A stretch of DNA of 64,000 nt from Haloquadratum walsbyi J07HQW1 (GCA_000415965.1 KE356560.1:1362369-1426368), one strand, 5' to 3'; shown: positions 1 to 8,795, numbered from the stretch's first letter. A program made the numbers and translations. The notes: generated by a model not told the origin, from the sequence alone.

Positions 1-750
1 GGATTGTTCCTCAATTCGGTCCTCTCGCTCACGCTGTCCCCGCTGCTCACCGCGTTCGTGGTCGCAGTCGTCACGGCACTGCTCGTGGAGTTGCCCGTCG
101 AACACGCCGGAGTGTACAGTGACACCTCGCTGGCGATCGTCCTGACGGGCGGGTTCGCCGTCGGCAGTATTCTCATCACTGCAACCGACGGTGGCATTGC
201 GGTCGGCATCGACGCCTACCTCTTCGGCAGTCTGGCGACCGTCTCGATGGAGAACGTCGGGATCCTCGTGTTGATGAGCGTCATCGTCGGCAGCCTCGTC
301 ACGCTGGCGTATCGGCCACTTCTGTACGTCACGTTCGACGCGACGGCCGCCCGCGCGGCGCGACTGAATGTCCGCCTGTACAAACGCCTCATGATCGTGC
401 TCACGGCGCTGGTCGTCGTCAGCGCAATGCAGATCATGGGCGTCATCCTGGTCGCTGCGATGCTTGTCGTTCCGGTCGCCGCCGCGGCGCAGGTCGCCGG
501 GAGTTTCAAGCAGTCCATCTTGCTGGCGATCCTCGCTGCCGAGTTCGCGGCGATAGCCGGTGTAACACTATCGTACGTCTATGGAATTGCGGCCGGTGGC
601 TCGATTGTCGTCGCGGCGATTGCTGTGTACGCCGTCGCCCTCGGCTTCCAAGGGCTGGCGCATCGTTTCCCAACCGTTCGACGGCACCGAAGCCAACGCC
701 CCGGACAACCTCGAGACGGACTCGAAGCCGACGGAGGCGAGCGAGAGTGA
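1..750 (+). CDS. Metal-ion ABC transporter permease, ABC-3/ZnuB family (5' partial)
   Basis: Integral membrane permease that would move Zn2+ or Mn2+ across the cytoplasmic membrane with an ATPase and a substrate-binding protein. The frame is open to the left edge, so the N-terminal membrane segments lie outside the window; the TTG at base 4 is not the true start. About 248 residues remain with six or more hydrophobic segments. The stretch around VDATAARAARL-like residues followed by KRLMIVLTALVVV and GVILVAAMLVVPVAAA is typical of ABC-3 permeases, where the last part is the conserved GxLLvaalLvvPaaaA region. The hydrophilic tail is specific to this protein. The stop overlaps a GTG start of the next frame (GTGA). 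Codons are GC-rich, unlike nearly every other gene here. The metal cannot be told from this fragment. Confidence 0.85.
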   Translation, partial: GLFLNSVLSLTLSPLLTAFVVAVVTALLVELPVEHAGVYSDTSLAIVLTGGFAVGSILITATDGGIAVGIDAYLFGSLATVSMENVGILVLMSVIVGSLVTLAYRPLLYVTFDATAARAARLNVRLYKRLMIVLTALVVVSAMQIMGVILVAAMLVVPVAAAAQVAGSFKQSILLAILAAEFAAIAGVTLSYVYGIAAGGSIVVAAIAVYAVALGFQGLAHRFPTVRRHRSQRPGQPRDGLEADGGERE

Positions 751-1130
751 CCGTCGACGGACCGGACACCGATACCACGTTGAGCGGGCCACAGTCCTAC
801 GAGTACGTGATCATCGGTGGCGGTATTCACGGAACCTGCCTGGCGAACTATCTTCTCGCCGAAGGAGCGTACAGACACCAGGACCTATGTCTCGTCGACC
901 CTCGCGAGCAGTTACTCGCGTCGTTCGAGACGAAGGCTCGTCAGTGCGGGATGCGAACGCTCCGGTCGACGTTCGTCCACCACATCGGCACGGAGCCGTT
1001 CTTGCTGGAAGCGTTCGCGGAGGGGGCGAGTCAGGAGTTCCGGGTGCAGGTTCAGCATCTATCGTGTCATGAATTACTGAGAGTGAGCCCAATCAGTGTT
1101 GCATATTCGTCACAGATGCGACTATTTTAG
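747..1130 (+). pseudogene. FAD/NAD(P)-binding oxidoreductase, truncated after the Rossmann start
   Basis: The N-terminus has the dinucleotide-binding motif VIIGGGIHGTCLANYL at about residues 21-36, followed by an acidic strand end (LVDP) and the segment FVHHIGTEPFLLEAF. These match haloarchaeal FAD-dependent oxidoreductases of several hundred residues. Homology seems to end near residue 95 (about base 1030); the rest (SQEFRVQVQH onward) looks like out-of-family sequence to the stop at 1130. GC content drops sharply at the same place. The GTG start overlaps the stop of the permease by GTGA, so the two were probably co-transcribed. I infer that a deletion or insertion joined the gene to AT-rich DNA. 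Whether the short product is made is unknown. Confidence 0.7.
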
Positions 1131-1434
1131 AACCCAGTTTATGATGCCCAGTCACGACGGCAGCGGCTCTCTGTTGGTCAAGCTATCAGCTATTTGGTGG
1201 TTTGTAGGGATCAAGATGCCGAACCTGTGACAGTACGATTTCGAATAGTATAGCGACAGAAAATATACGACTGAGAACACCTGTGAGGACAACACAGAAC
1301 GTTAAAACGCGACGTGTATGGATAGGTAGTGCTCTTGCGCCTATAGTAGGATGTGGTGCCAACTACTGTGACCATCATTCAGGCATCCTCTGTAAACAGT
1401 CACCTATCCAAGTTGGGTACACAACGTGGTCGTA
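1131..1434. other. Non-coding interval with a spaced inverted repeat
   Basis: No convincing gene. A 9-base inverted repeat, TGGATAGGT at 1319-1327 and ACCTATCCA at 1402-1410, encloses about 75 bases. No target-site duplication is visible outside it. It lies just upstream of the winged-helix gene. Confidence 0.4.
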
Positions 1435-1460
1435 TCCACTATGGTTATCTGTATAGTGGA
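1435..1460. promoter_or_regulatory. Palindromic operator candidate before the winged-helix/PIN pair
   Basis: Perfect 8-base arms TCCACTAT (1435-1442) and ATAGTGGA (1453-1460) are separated by ten bases. The site ends 13 bases before the preferred ATG at 1474, so it would cover the core promoter of a leaderless transcript. Such a site fits autorepression by the DNA-binding partner of a toxin-antitoxin pair; that is inference. Confidence 0.45.
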
Positions 1461-1473
1461 AATACCCTTAGTC

Positions 1474-1824
1474 ATGAGCCGAGAACGAACTGATTCCGGA
1501 CAGTACGCTGAAACGGTCATAATCGACCGTGTGCGGCAGGTTTTCAGTACTGTCGCTGGTCCAGCTGTGACCAGTGCTGATATTGCATCGGAGCTCGGCG
1601 TGACGGCAGAAGCTGCTCGACGGAAATTGAATGAGTCTCATGGTCGGGGGATGCTCGGTAAACGGAAGACAGCTGGACGGAATATCTACTGGCTTCAACC
1701 GGCGGGCGATGTCACAGATATCAATCCGGAAGACCCCGTCTGGGGAACAGACTCAATAACCGGAGATGAGACTGTGAGTGAAGCCGATATCGACGACGTG
1801 CTGTATGGCGACATCAATGGGTAG
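1474..1824 (+). CDS. Winged-helix DNA-binding protein, likely antitoxin/regulator of a PIN pair
   Basis: A 116-residue acidic protein. The first half holds a helix-turn-helix: VTSADIASELGVTAEAARRKL is a classic recognition unit, followed by a basic wing (GKRKTAGRNIYWL). The C-terminal 45 residues are acidic and low in complexity (EDPVWGTD..., EADIDDVLYGDI), as expected of a segment that wraps around a toxin. ATG at 1474 is preferred over the upstream frame start at 1426, because a palindrome sits immediately before it and the upstream extension is hydrophobic and odd. The stop overlaps the PIN gene start (ATGGGTAG), so the two are translationally coupled. Haloarchaea commonly carry this pairing of a winged-helix protein with a PIN ribonuclease. 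Confidence 0.7.
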   Translation: MSRERTDSGQYAETVIIDRVRQVFSTVAGPAVTSADIASELGVTAEAARRKLNESHGRGMLGKRKTAGRNIYWLQPAGDVTDINPEDPVWGTDSITGDETVSEADIDDVLYGDING

Positions 1825-2307
1825 TGCTGTCCAGACATCTCCAGCTATCGTGGATACGGGGATGTTCTTCGCGTATTATTACGAACCTGCGGAGCGACAC
1901 ACGCGTGCGCGTGAAACACTCGACAGTATTGTAGATGAAGATCTTCCGTTTGGTCCACTGTTCACCACGCATGCGGTACTTTCTGAACTCGCAACGCTAC
2001 TCCTCCGGAAGAGTACTCACGACGAAGCACTTCGGGCAGTCACTGAAATTCGTAGTAGCGAGAGCTTCAACCACCTAGTCATAGATCGAATTACCTTCGA
2101 TAAGCACTAGAGCAATTCGAGCAATACGACAATCAAACGATTTTATTCGTCGATCACACGACGGCTGTATTGGCTGCAGAACGCGATATTGACCACGTTC
2201 TAGGGTTTGAGAGACTTTCAGACATTGGGCTTCACACGTGTCCCAGTCGACACTGGGCTACACGCCTGAGACACGTCACTGCAATGCGGTTCGCATCGAT
2301 TCGATAA
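1817..2307 (+). pseudogene. PIN-domain ribonuclease (VapC-like toxin), frameshifted
   Basis: PIN domains are Mg2+-dependent ribonucleases. The first frame (1817-2110) reads AIVDTGMFFAYYYEPAERHTRA, with the first catalytic Asp, then LFTTHAVLSELATLLL, with the conserved Glu, and ends FDKH-stop. Moving to another frame at about base 2104, as if one base were missing, continues as LEQFEQYDNQ, FVDHTTAVLAAERDIDHVLGF, which supplies the third acidic site (VDHTTAVLA) and the usual end of the domain. The reading then runs to a stop at 2305-2307; its last ~20 residues look foreign. The break is a single-base deletion inside an otherwise well-preserved gene, so it may be recent or a sequencing error. 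As written the toxin lacks its C-terminal acidic residues and should be inactive. Confidence 0.75.
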
Positions 2308-2934
2308 TGTTCTGTTCAGTTGGAGCGGCGAGATCGCGTCTGCATACGCGACAGACGAGGGATTGCTGGTGAGGTTCGAGGACGACACGACCGCAGCGGA
2401 TGCACAGGCTGTCCTCGCGACCGGACTCAATCCGGTCCCAGAGCACCCACTAGTCGGCTCCGTCGCTGAGTCGTTGTCACTTGAGCGGGGGCGAGCAGCT
2501 TTCCCGTCCTTGACGACCGGACGCTCGCGTGGTGAGGGATCGATGATAGCCGTTCTGCGGTGTACGTTTCGGGAGCGCTCGTAGAATCCAGCGTTGGTCC
2601 CTTCACCCCGAAATTGTCGGCGCTTGTCAAGTGTCAAAACGGCTCCTTGCGTCACGATACAGAGCCGGTTCAGAAAGAGCACCGTCGACACCCAGAGGGA
2701 GGTCTTGAGATTCCGCCGAACGGCGTGACGCTCACGTTCTCGTTTCAGGTACCCAAAGAACTGAATCTGCTCCAATCGATTGAACTGACATTCCTTCTGG
2801 TGATTCGAACGGCGTCCATATCACCCCGGTCGATTCGTAGCTGAACATGTCCTTATGCATGTTCGTGGCTTCGTCTTCTAGCGAAAAATCAGTATTGTAG
2901 TTGAAACAGATTTTTTCCGTGGTGTAGTGATATC
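2308..2934. other. Gene-poor interval with a degraded coding fragment
   Basis: On the plus strand about 2312-2583 reads as a plausible acidic haloarchaeal peptide (GLLVRFEDDTTAADAQAVL, VPEHPLVGSVAESL) without a proper start. I do not recognise the family. The long minus-strand frame over the same bases has an unnatural composition and is treated as a shadow. Confidence 0.3.
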
Positions 2935-3087
2935 TCAGTGGTTCTCGTGGATGTGGTCGCGCAGCGCATCAGTCTTATCGAACCTCTCGTCGCACTCGGC
3001 ACACGTGTTGTGGTGAAGCGCGACGTGCTGAGTCACGCCGGCAGCGCTTTGGAACTGTGCATCGCAGTTGGAGCAAGTGTACGACAT
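2935..3087 (-). CDS. Small protein with two C2H2 zinc fingers (50 residues)
   Basis: A 50-residue frame from ATG at 3087 to the stop at 2935. It begins MSYTCSNCDAQF and consists almost entirely of two fingers. Finger 1 is CSNC followed 12 residues later by HVALHH (C-x2-C-x12-H-x4-H). Finger 2 is CAEC followed after 12 residues by HIHENH, the same spacing. Paired fingers with no other domain are typical of haloarchaeal zinc-finger micro-proteins, which are thought to bind nucleic acid or protein partners. The target here is unknown. The gene stands alone, with an AT-rich stretch upstream that can hold a promoter. The regular spacing of eight metal ligands makes chance unlikely. Confidence 0.75.
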   Translation of the reverse strand: MSYTCSNCDAQFQSAAGVTQHVALHHNTCAECDERFDKTDALRDHIHENH

Positions 3088-3190
3088 TGCATTAATAATT
3101 GAGAAGTATAGAATATAAAAGGGTTATTAAAAAGTGGGTTACCAGAATTGCCATTGAGTATTAACCTGCTCGCCCAGATAACTAATACAC

Positions 3191-3442
3191 TCAGCTTTGC
3201 ACGTTGTAGCGCTGACATGTGAAGACAGGAAAGCAGCACAAGACGTACTCTCTCGACGGATTGACGAAACCACTCGAACAGGATCGAAGAATCATGAGAG
3301 TGGTGACCGCGGTATTCACCTTGTTTGTCCCTCCAGCGGAGGATACGAGACCTGCGGCTGGAACCCGCATATCTGTGTGAATACCGCCTCTACTGCCTAT
3401 TTCAGCCAAATTTATGTAGAATATCCAACGTGCAAAGCTAAG
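3191..3442. mobile_element. 252-bp MITE with terminal inverted repeats and 8-bp target duplication
   Basis: Left end TCAGCTTTGCACGTTG (3191-3206) pairs with right end CAACGTGCAAAGCTAA (3426-3441); 14 bases are perfectly inverted. The octamer TAATACAC stands directly outside both ends (3183-3190 and 3443-3450), as expected of a target-site duplication. An 82-residue open frame lies inside but resembles no transposase I know, so the element is probably non-autonomous. Eight-base duplications occur with IS6-, IS1595- and IS4-type transposases, among others. The parent element is not in this window. Confidence 0.85.
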
Positions 3443-3450
3443 TAATACAC

Positions 3451-5382
3451 GGACAGTCGGGATCACTCACACTCCACCGTTTCAGTTGTTCAGGAGATAG
3501 TGACGAACCCCGTGTGCGATTTCGATTAATCGCGTCTTTGGACATGTTTTCCTCATCCAATTACTTCCGGTAAACTACCCCACCCTGCTCGCTCACAGCT
3601 GACGCCGTTCGCTGCTTAGCCGTTGGGCTTCCTGTTTCGATGACGCGCTCTCCATCTACAACATCGGACGCACCCGATGAGACGATAGCTGAGTTGGACA
3701 AACAGCGCGACGGAATGCTTTTGAAGTGAGACGAGACAATTTGTGACCGGATTTCGACGGTTGGTCTAATCGAAAATTAGTGACGCTCTCGGGACGCAGA
3801 GTGACCGTATGAATAGCACTGGGTGATAAATCAGTGTCATCGGAAGCATCATATCAGCGTGCCCATGACCGGGGCGAACCTCAGGCAGCATACCTCAACG
3901 CCTGTGGACAGTTCGGAACAGTGTACGGGCGTCAACACCGGTGCTGGCGCTCATAGCTTCACTCTTTTTATTCATCTCGATCATGATCAAGTTCATAATC
4001 ACAATCGGCAATAGTTGGTGATTGCAGTCATCTTGAACCTAGCTCAGAGAGTATCGGTTATGTGTGTTTGTGGTACCCCGATAAGCGCTCAGGGAACTCT
4101 CGTGAAGAACGAGATGGGTGGTTCCGTGGCGTCTGAGAATCTCGACAACTCAACCCCCCACCCCCCGTTATCGATATGTAAATGTATGAAATGATGGGGC
4201 GAGTGTCAAAAAACGTCGTGAAACCAGCGATAAGTCTACAAACACGAGGAAGAGTGACTCACTCGCTGAAATGACATCTGCACAAGTAATATCTACTATT
4301 TTTTGAAGTTCATGTAATAATATAGAACAGAAACCATGCTGTACTTGCATACAAAACAGAAAGATCAAGACGCTGACTGCCTGACCACGAGTATTTTCGC
4401 CCTGAGTTTTGTTTCATCCGGTATGTGCTCCCGTTATCGACTGTTCCATCGAGTTTGATCCAGTTTTTCCGATTCATACACAGAAAAGACCCTACCTACT
4501 CCTGACCGTTTACACATCGATAACAGGGGGGGGTGTGTCCAACGGTGAGTTTATTCGCTGTGGAGGTGTCTCACTACATACACTACTTTGGAATCGCCTC
4601 ATATGCCAGCAAAAATGCTCTGAATCGATTAGATGGGTCGCACGCTCTTGTCTCCCACACAAGCGATGTTGAACGTGGGATGGAGTGGAGATGCTGATGG
4701 TCGACAGTGGCGGGTACTCACTCTGTCGTGCTGACCACACCGAGTATGAAACCCTCGGTAGTGAGTATCGTCGGTACTTGGAGACGCACAGTGCAGATTA
4801 CGCTATGCTACGAGGCTATCCTCTTAGGTGACCCTGACGCCAGTATCGAAAAGTTACGGGAGCGGACAACAGAACATCAGAGAAGGATATGAGACGAGGG
4901 AGACATATCCACAGATGCGTGTGTTCACACGAACGTGGATCGGGTCGTTATCGGATTGTTGATCGGTCGAGAGACTATTGAAACATACCACATCGTGACT
5001 ACCGTGGCTGATGCTCTCCGTAATAACATCCGAAGACACGGGTTAGGCGTGCAGGTACCGGATTTGTGTAGTCAGCCACAATTGATATCATTTCTCTTGA
5101 CGGGTGACAGCAATACGTATGACTACACAACAGGCGGAACTGTCGGTCGCTGATGACCAGCGTCGTCTCCCAGTATAGATACGCTCGGAGACAGCTCTGT
5201 CAACTGTACCGAACCACAGAACAGAGACTTGATCAATGCATCACACCTGACTCGGTATTGCTGAGGCTCCTCACCTCGTGATAGATTCCAAAGCTATGGT
5301 AAATACGCAGTACTAGTTTTGTGTCGTAGCGATATTGACCCCACTGAAGCGTTAATACGGACTGCTCCAGAGAGAATACTGA
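3451..5382. other. Long gene-free interval
   Basis: Nearly 2 kb without a gene I can support. Short frames are AT-rich and fragmentary. A 29-residue acidic peptide starts at about 3640 (TIAELDKQRDGMLLK). A fragment at about 4820-5050 (DASIEKLRERTTEHQ, then TNVDRVVIGLLIG in a second frame) faintly recalls a UspA-like end, but it is too broken to call. C-rich runs lie near 4155-4166 and a G run near 4526. The stretch looks like decayed accessory DNA. Confidence 0.4.
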
Positions 5383-5598
5383 TTATGCGCTTTCCTTGGA
5401 CTCGACAGTGATGTAGAGTTCATAGCTATCGGTATCCTCAGACTGCGTTACGACTGGGACTAGTTCAAACATACGTTGTTCTTGTTCGTCCTTTGTCATT
5501 TTCTCAAATCCCATGTGTTCAGTCTCAGCTGTCATCAGTGTGTACCCCTCTTGCCCATCGCTCGGTTCGAACATAATTCTCATCTCGTAAGCGGTCAC
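5383..5598 (-). CDS. Small acidic conserved-looking protein (71 residues)
   Basis: No known family recognised. The 71 residues are strongly acidic and soluble (many Glu/Asp, for example PSDGQEGY, MTKDEQEQRM, TQSEDTDSYELY), fitting a genuine haloarchaeal protein rather than a shadow frame. The pattern of alternating hydrophobic and acidic residues suggests two or three beta strands. It ends 115 bases from the FAD enzyme that lies upstream on the same strand and may share its transcript. Function unknown. Confidence 0.5.
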   Translation of the reverse strand: MTAYEMRIMFEPSDGQEGYTLMTAETEHMGFEKMTKDEQEQRMFELVPVVTQSEDTDSYELYITVESKESA

Positions 5599-5713
5599 AA
5601 AGTGATTGTGGGCTATGAATCGATGATAAGCAAGATACCTCTCCGCTGATGCTGTGGGATACGCTTGTTGGAATAACTCACCTCAGAACGAATGGACGTT
5701 TAATTTGTTATCC

Positions 5714-7060
5714 TCATAGATGTGGGCGAAGCGTTCGCCACAAAATCCGCGGGTGTAATAACGAGGTTGCTTGCCGCTCGAGACGGAACACACGTAAAAA
5801 CGCCTCTGTCAGCATCCCATCGTCATGAGCTCTCTTAACCAACCGGGATGCGTATGTATTGAGCAGATCGGTTGCGAATGGTTTCGGACCTGTTGTTTCG
5901 TCAAATATGAAGTCATTCCCCACCGCTGTTCGCCATGCCTCGTGTATAACCGGCTTTATGAGATCAAAAACCCGTGGTCCCACTCCAGTGATACCATCTG
6001 ACAGTGCGTGATGAACTGCGAGACTATCAAGCGCAGCGACTGACATTCCCTGTCCATAAATTGGATTAAAACTTGCAACTGCATCGCCAATGACCACAAA
6101 TCTATCTGGGAATCGACGAAGGGTATGATAGTTATGTCGAACGCTTGCAGGGAACGGATAGCGACGGATATCCGTCAGCCACTGTTGTTCCCGTAGTTCA
6201 CGCACAGGATCCTGAATTGGGAGCTGAGCAGCCCAGCTAATGAATCGCTCCGGATCGACAGGAGCCCTCTCACCATGCACCCCCTGTAAGAGAATCTGCC
6301 ATTGATTCTGCTCGATTGGAAGCATAGCTGCCCCGCGAGGTCGCCCGGGCTCTGGGGCGATGAGAACACCGTGATGGTCATCTGCTGGTCGAGAAATACA
6401 GACAGTGCTGTATGTCACATCGATATTCACGCGGTCAACATCCGGCTTTGCATACCCGTTATTCGCAAGCCACGATGGAGTCTTGCTTGCTCGCCCACTC
6501 GCATCAACAGTGATTTTCGATTCAAGCGTTGTTTCTTCACCCTGTTCATCTCTGAATTTGATGCCAGTAATCTCATTAGCCGACCGATTCTGAGTGTAGG
6601 TAATAAAATGACAACCATCTCGAAAGGAGATATTCGATTTAGTACGCACTTTTTTTCGAACAACGTGTTCGAATAGCGGTCGACTTGCATAAAGAGCTGA
6701 CAGTGGAGTTTCCGCTTCCTTGACGGTATCGCCCCTATCATACCAGATAATATCTCTTGTCATGTTGAGCGCGAGTCCCCCAGCGTCTCGAACGCTCTGT
6801 GTGAATCCCGGAAAGAGATCCTCAAGCGTTGCTCGACCAGCTTCGAGCAGTGCATGTGGTTGACTGGTCTGTGGTGCCCCACCACGGATTGCTGCTTCGT
6901 CGGATAACGTATCTCGTTCAATGATTATGACATCATCAAAGACATCAGCAAGCACTCGGGCTGCACAAAGACCAGCCATGCTCCCACCGATAACAACAGC
7001 AGTACCGGTGATGTGTTCAACACGCGACTCATCATATCGTTCCATACTGTTCAGTGGCAT
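5714..7060 (-). CDS. FAD-dependent monooxygenase/geranylgeranyl-reductase-like oxidoreductase
   Basis: A flavoprotein of the PHBH / geranylgeranyl reductase superfamily. The N-terminal Rossmann motif VVIGGSMAG lies at about residues 22-30, with the ribose-binding acidic end IIIERD at 45-50. The second FAD motif GDAVASFNPIYGQGM is near residue 330-345 and is diagnostic of this group. GQPHALLEAG-like residues (TSQPHALLEAG) follow the first strand, as in related monooxygenases. The length (448) is normal. There is no membrane segment or signal peptide, so it should be cytoplasmic, acting on a small or lipid substrate that cannot be named. Two in-frame starts exist: ATG at 7060 and ATG at 7045. 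A TATA-like tract (7062-7073) suits the second. The gene is intact, unlike many neighbours. Confidence 0.85.
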   Translation of the reverse strand: MPLNSMERYDESRVEHITGTAVVIGGSMAGLCAARVLADVFDDVIIIERDTLSDEAAIRGGAPQTSQPHALLEAGRATLEDLFPGFTQSVRDAGGLALNMTRDIIWYDRGDTVKEAETPLSALYASRPLFEHVVRKKVRTKSNISFRDGCHFITYTQNRSANEITGIKFRDEQGEETTLESKITVDASGRASKTPSWLANNGYAKPDVDRVNIDVTYSTVCISRPADDHHGVLIAPEPGRPRGAAMLPIEQNQWQILLQGVHGERAPVDPERFISWAAQLPIQDPVRELREQQWLTDIRRYPFPASVRHNYHTLRRFPDRFVVIGDAVASFNPIYGQGMSVAALDSLAVHHALSDGITGVGPRVFDLIKPVIHEAWRTAVGNDFIFDETTGPKPFATDLLNTYASRLVKRAHDDGMLTEAFLRVFRLERQATSLLHPRILWRTLRPHL

Positions 7061-7510
7061 TATTATAATAAAACTCGAATATATTATGAGATATCAGTTG
7101 CAGACCCATTTACACCCCTATCATAATAAAATACGCGAGATACCGTATCCTCCAGCGTCGACTCCGGATATTAGAACTTCTATTATATCATCATTGGACC
7201 TCATAGATGTCTCTGGCTCGAATCGCCCGCCCTCGTTCTGTTCTTGATTGCCACCCACGAGCCAGGAAACAGACTATCAGGAGTTCAGCCTTCTGTCTCT
7301 GAGTAGATAGCTACCGGAGGTCACTGATAATAAAAAGCCGCGCTCGGGCATCGACTCGAACTCTTCGTCGCTCACAGGTCGGTTCTGTCTTTCACTCCGT
7401 GCCATTTTTTGAACCGCTTGATATATCCTCCGACGCTCTCGCGTGCATCTTCTTCGACGGCATCGAAGCCCTTGTTGACTGGGATCAGCGGCGAGACATC
7501 TCTGGTATAC
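7061..7510. other. Intergenic region with overlapping minus-strand coding fragments
   Basis: Minus-strand frames between about 7290 and 7500 read GFDAVEEDARESVGGYIK and, in an overlapping frame, MARSERQNRP followed by SDEEFESMPERG. They look haloarchaeal but lack starts or sensible ends. They are probably remnants of one gene broken by frameshifts. Family not recognised. Confidence 0.3.
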
Positions 7511-7762
7511 TCACGCTATTTCATGCCAATAATCAGCAGTGCGATAAAATATAAAGAGAATCGCATTAAGCACGCCGACGATTGCAAATAATCCTCCAAG
7601 CTGCGTTAATACCCGCTCGAAGGAACTCGTAAATTCAGTCAGACCATGGCTAAAAAACGCGGCAATCAGTCCCCAGATAAGAAGGATCGTGGCGATACGC
7701 GCACCATCTGCGACGTAATCGACGACAGACTGTGATTCTGGAATGGGGGGTACCGTCAACAC
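7511..7762 (-). CDS. Small two-span membrane protein (83 residues)
   Basis: Unknown family. After a short acidic N-terminus there are two hydrophobic segments, about residues 24-42 (ATILLIWGLIAAFF) and 52-73 (TQLGGLFAIVGVLNAILFIF), ending in a short polar tail. The intervening loop carries SSFERV. The layout suggests a cytoplasmic-membrane protein of haloarchaeal type. It stands alone between gene-free stretches. A small helper or stress membrane peptide is possible, but nothing in the sequence decides this. Confidence 0.55.
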   Translation of the reverse strand: MLTVPPIPESQSVVDYVADGARIATILLIWGLIAAFFSHGLTEFTSSFERVLTQLGGLFAIVGVLNAILFIFYRTADYWHEIA

Positions 7763-8043
7763 ATACTCTAGTCACGACAATCTTACTTAGTGGCACCGAT
7801 ACACACACTCAGTCATTAATTCCAGTTCACGCTCTCACAACAGTCCGTTGAACTCCCTGCTTTGGAACGCACTCTGAATGTGAATGCAGACTGTCTCCTC
7901 TCGATTCAGTAGATCAATTCTAACAGCACTCCGGTGGTTGTCGCTCTGAACCTGAACTGATTAATATAGAGAATATATTCAGTTCCGGTGAGCGGAACTC
8001 TCTGTGAGTCACGTCATCGAATCGATAGTCACCGATTGCACAT

Positions 8044-8289
8044 TCAATCACCGATAGCCAGAAAAGTAACGCCAAGAAGTGTAAACATCGTCCAGATGAC
8101 AGGCAGTGGGATTTGATCCAGTACCCCAGACGACTGGATAAGAATCCCGAGTCCACCCCCGAAAACGACGAAAACCGGGAGAAGCAACTTCACCCGTCGT
8201 GGGTTGTTCCACGCCTCAAAATCCGTCGAAAGCAGGCGAGATCGGAGTTTACTACGTATATCCGACATGTTTTGTATCATAGCAATCAT
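8044..8289 (-). CDS. Small two-span membrane protein (81 residues)
   Basis: Unknown family. A basic N-terminal helix (RSKLRSRLLS) is followed by two hydrophobic spans at about residues 33-52 (VKLLLPVFVVFGGGLGILI) and 60-78 (LPVIWTMFTLLGVTFLAI). ATG codons at 8289, 8280 and 8268 are all in frame; the last, giving an MSDIRSK start, is the most natural. Its upstream side carries a truncated MITE copy (8318-8395), so its promoter region may have been disturbed. Confidence 0.5.
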   Translation of the reverse strand: MIAMIQNMSDIRSKLRSRLLSTDFEAWNNPRRVKLLLPVFVVFGGGLGILIQSSGVLDQIPLPVIWTMFTLLGVTFLAIGD

Positions 8290-8317
8290 CCTAATTCAAA
8301 CTTTGTACCACCCATAT

Positions 8318-8395
8318 CAGTCGTTGATACTATCATCAGTGTTTATATCCAAATCCACACTCAGACTGAGTTCACCCGGAACGACCGGTTACGGG
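8318..8395 (-). mobile_element. CAGTYG-family MITE, truncated copy
   Basis: Begins with CAGTCGTTGATACT, matching the CAGTCGGTGGCACT terminus of full copies, then the shared core (CAGTGTTTAT, CCACACTCAGACTGAGTTCA, GGAACG). The other terminus is missing; the sequence passes into a coding-like fragment near 8395. Confidence 0.6.
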
Positions 8396-8623
8396 ATACT
8401 CGTTGATGATATATCTACAACGAACCGCGAAGCGATGGCTGAGAAGCTGGAAGCCGAGGTCCGTAATAACCGTTGGGACAGGTGGCAACCGTGACCGACG
8501 ACACCGTTGATGTGGTCAAAATGACGTGGTCGAATCATGAGTCGGCGACAGGCACACAAAGAGGGATCACTCGAAGCGTTTGCGGATGCAATGGATGGAG
8601 TCGACAAAAGCCCAAACCAGTGA
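8396..8623 (+). pseudogene. Possible remnants of a ParA-like C-terminus and a small following frame
   Basis: From about 8397 a plus frame without a start reads VDDISTTNREAMAEKLEAEV and stops at about 8492. The STTNRE and basic-acidic helix recall the C-terminal end of haloarchaeal ParA-type ATPases. A separate 28-residue frame at 8537-8623 (MSRRQAHKEGSLEAFAD) follows, as small partners follow parA. Both are too short to be sure; the assignment is inference and could be wrong. Confidence 0.25.
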
Positions 8624-8689
8624 CCCACGAAGCAATCAAGACCAAACAACACTCTGAGGAGACTGTGGGCGAGGAATAAAAAGAGAAAC

Positions 8690-8795
8690 CCCACCCCGTG
8701 TGCGATATGAACTTCTATCGGGGGAAGACGTGTTTTATTTAGAGACGATACACAACACACGAGAGATGGTCACAAAAGCCACGTGTCAACAAGTG
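8690..8795. repeat. Dispersed repeat, copy A (partner at 17,575-17,705)
   Basis: Shares GTGTGCGATATG, a GGGGGAAGACG-type stretch, ACACACGAGA and a GTCACAAAAGCCACGTGT-type stretch, in order, with the segment at 17,575-17,705. The copies have diverged by substitutions and small gaps. Copy B keeps an open frame, so the repeat may derive from a coding sequence. Confidence 0.5.

Noticed and set aside
1319-1410. Inverted repeat TGGATAGGT/ACCTATCCA as a mobile element
   Set aside because: No target duplication and only nine bases of terminal pairing; kept only as a noted repeat.
2218-2775. 185-residue minus-strand open frame
   Set aside because: Composition is Ser/Arg/Cys-rich without domains, and it overlaps better coding-like fragments on the other strand; it reads as a shadow.
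4820-5050. Possible UspA-like fragment
   Set aside because: Two short frames with weak resemblance and no conserved phosphate loop; too little to call.
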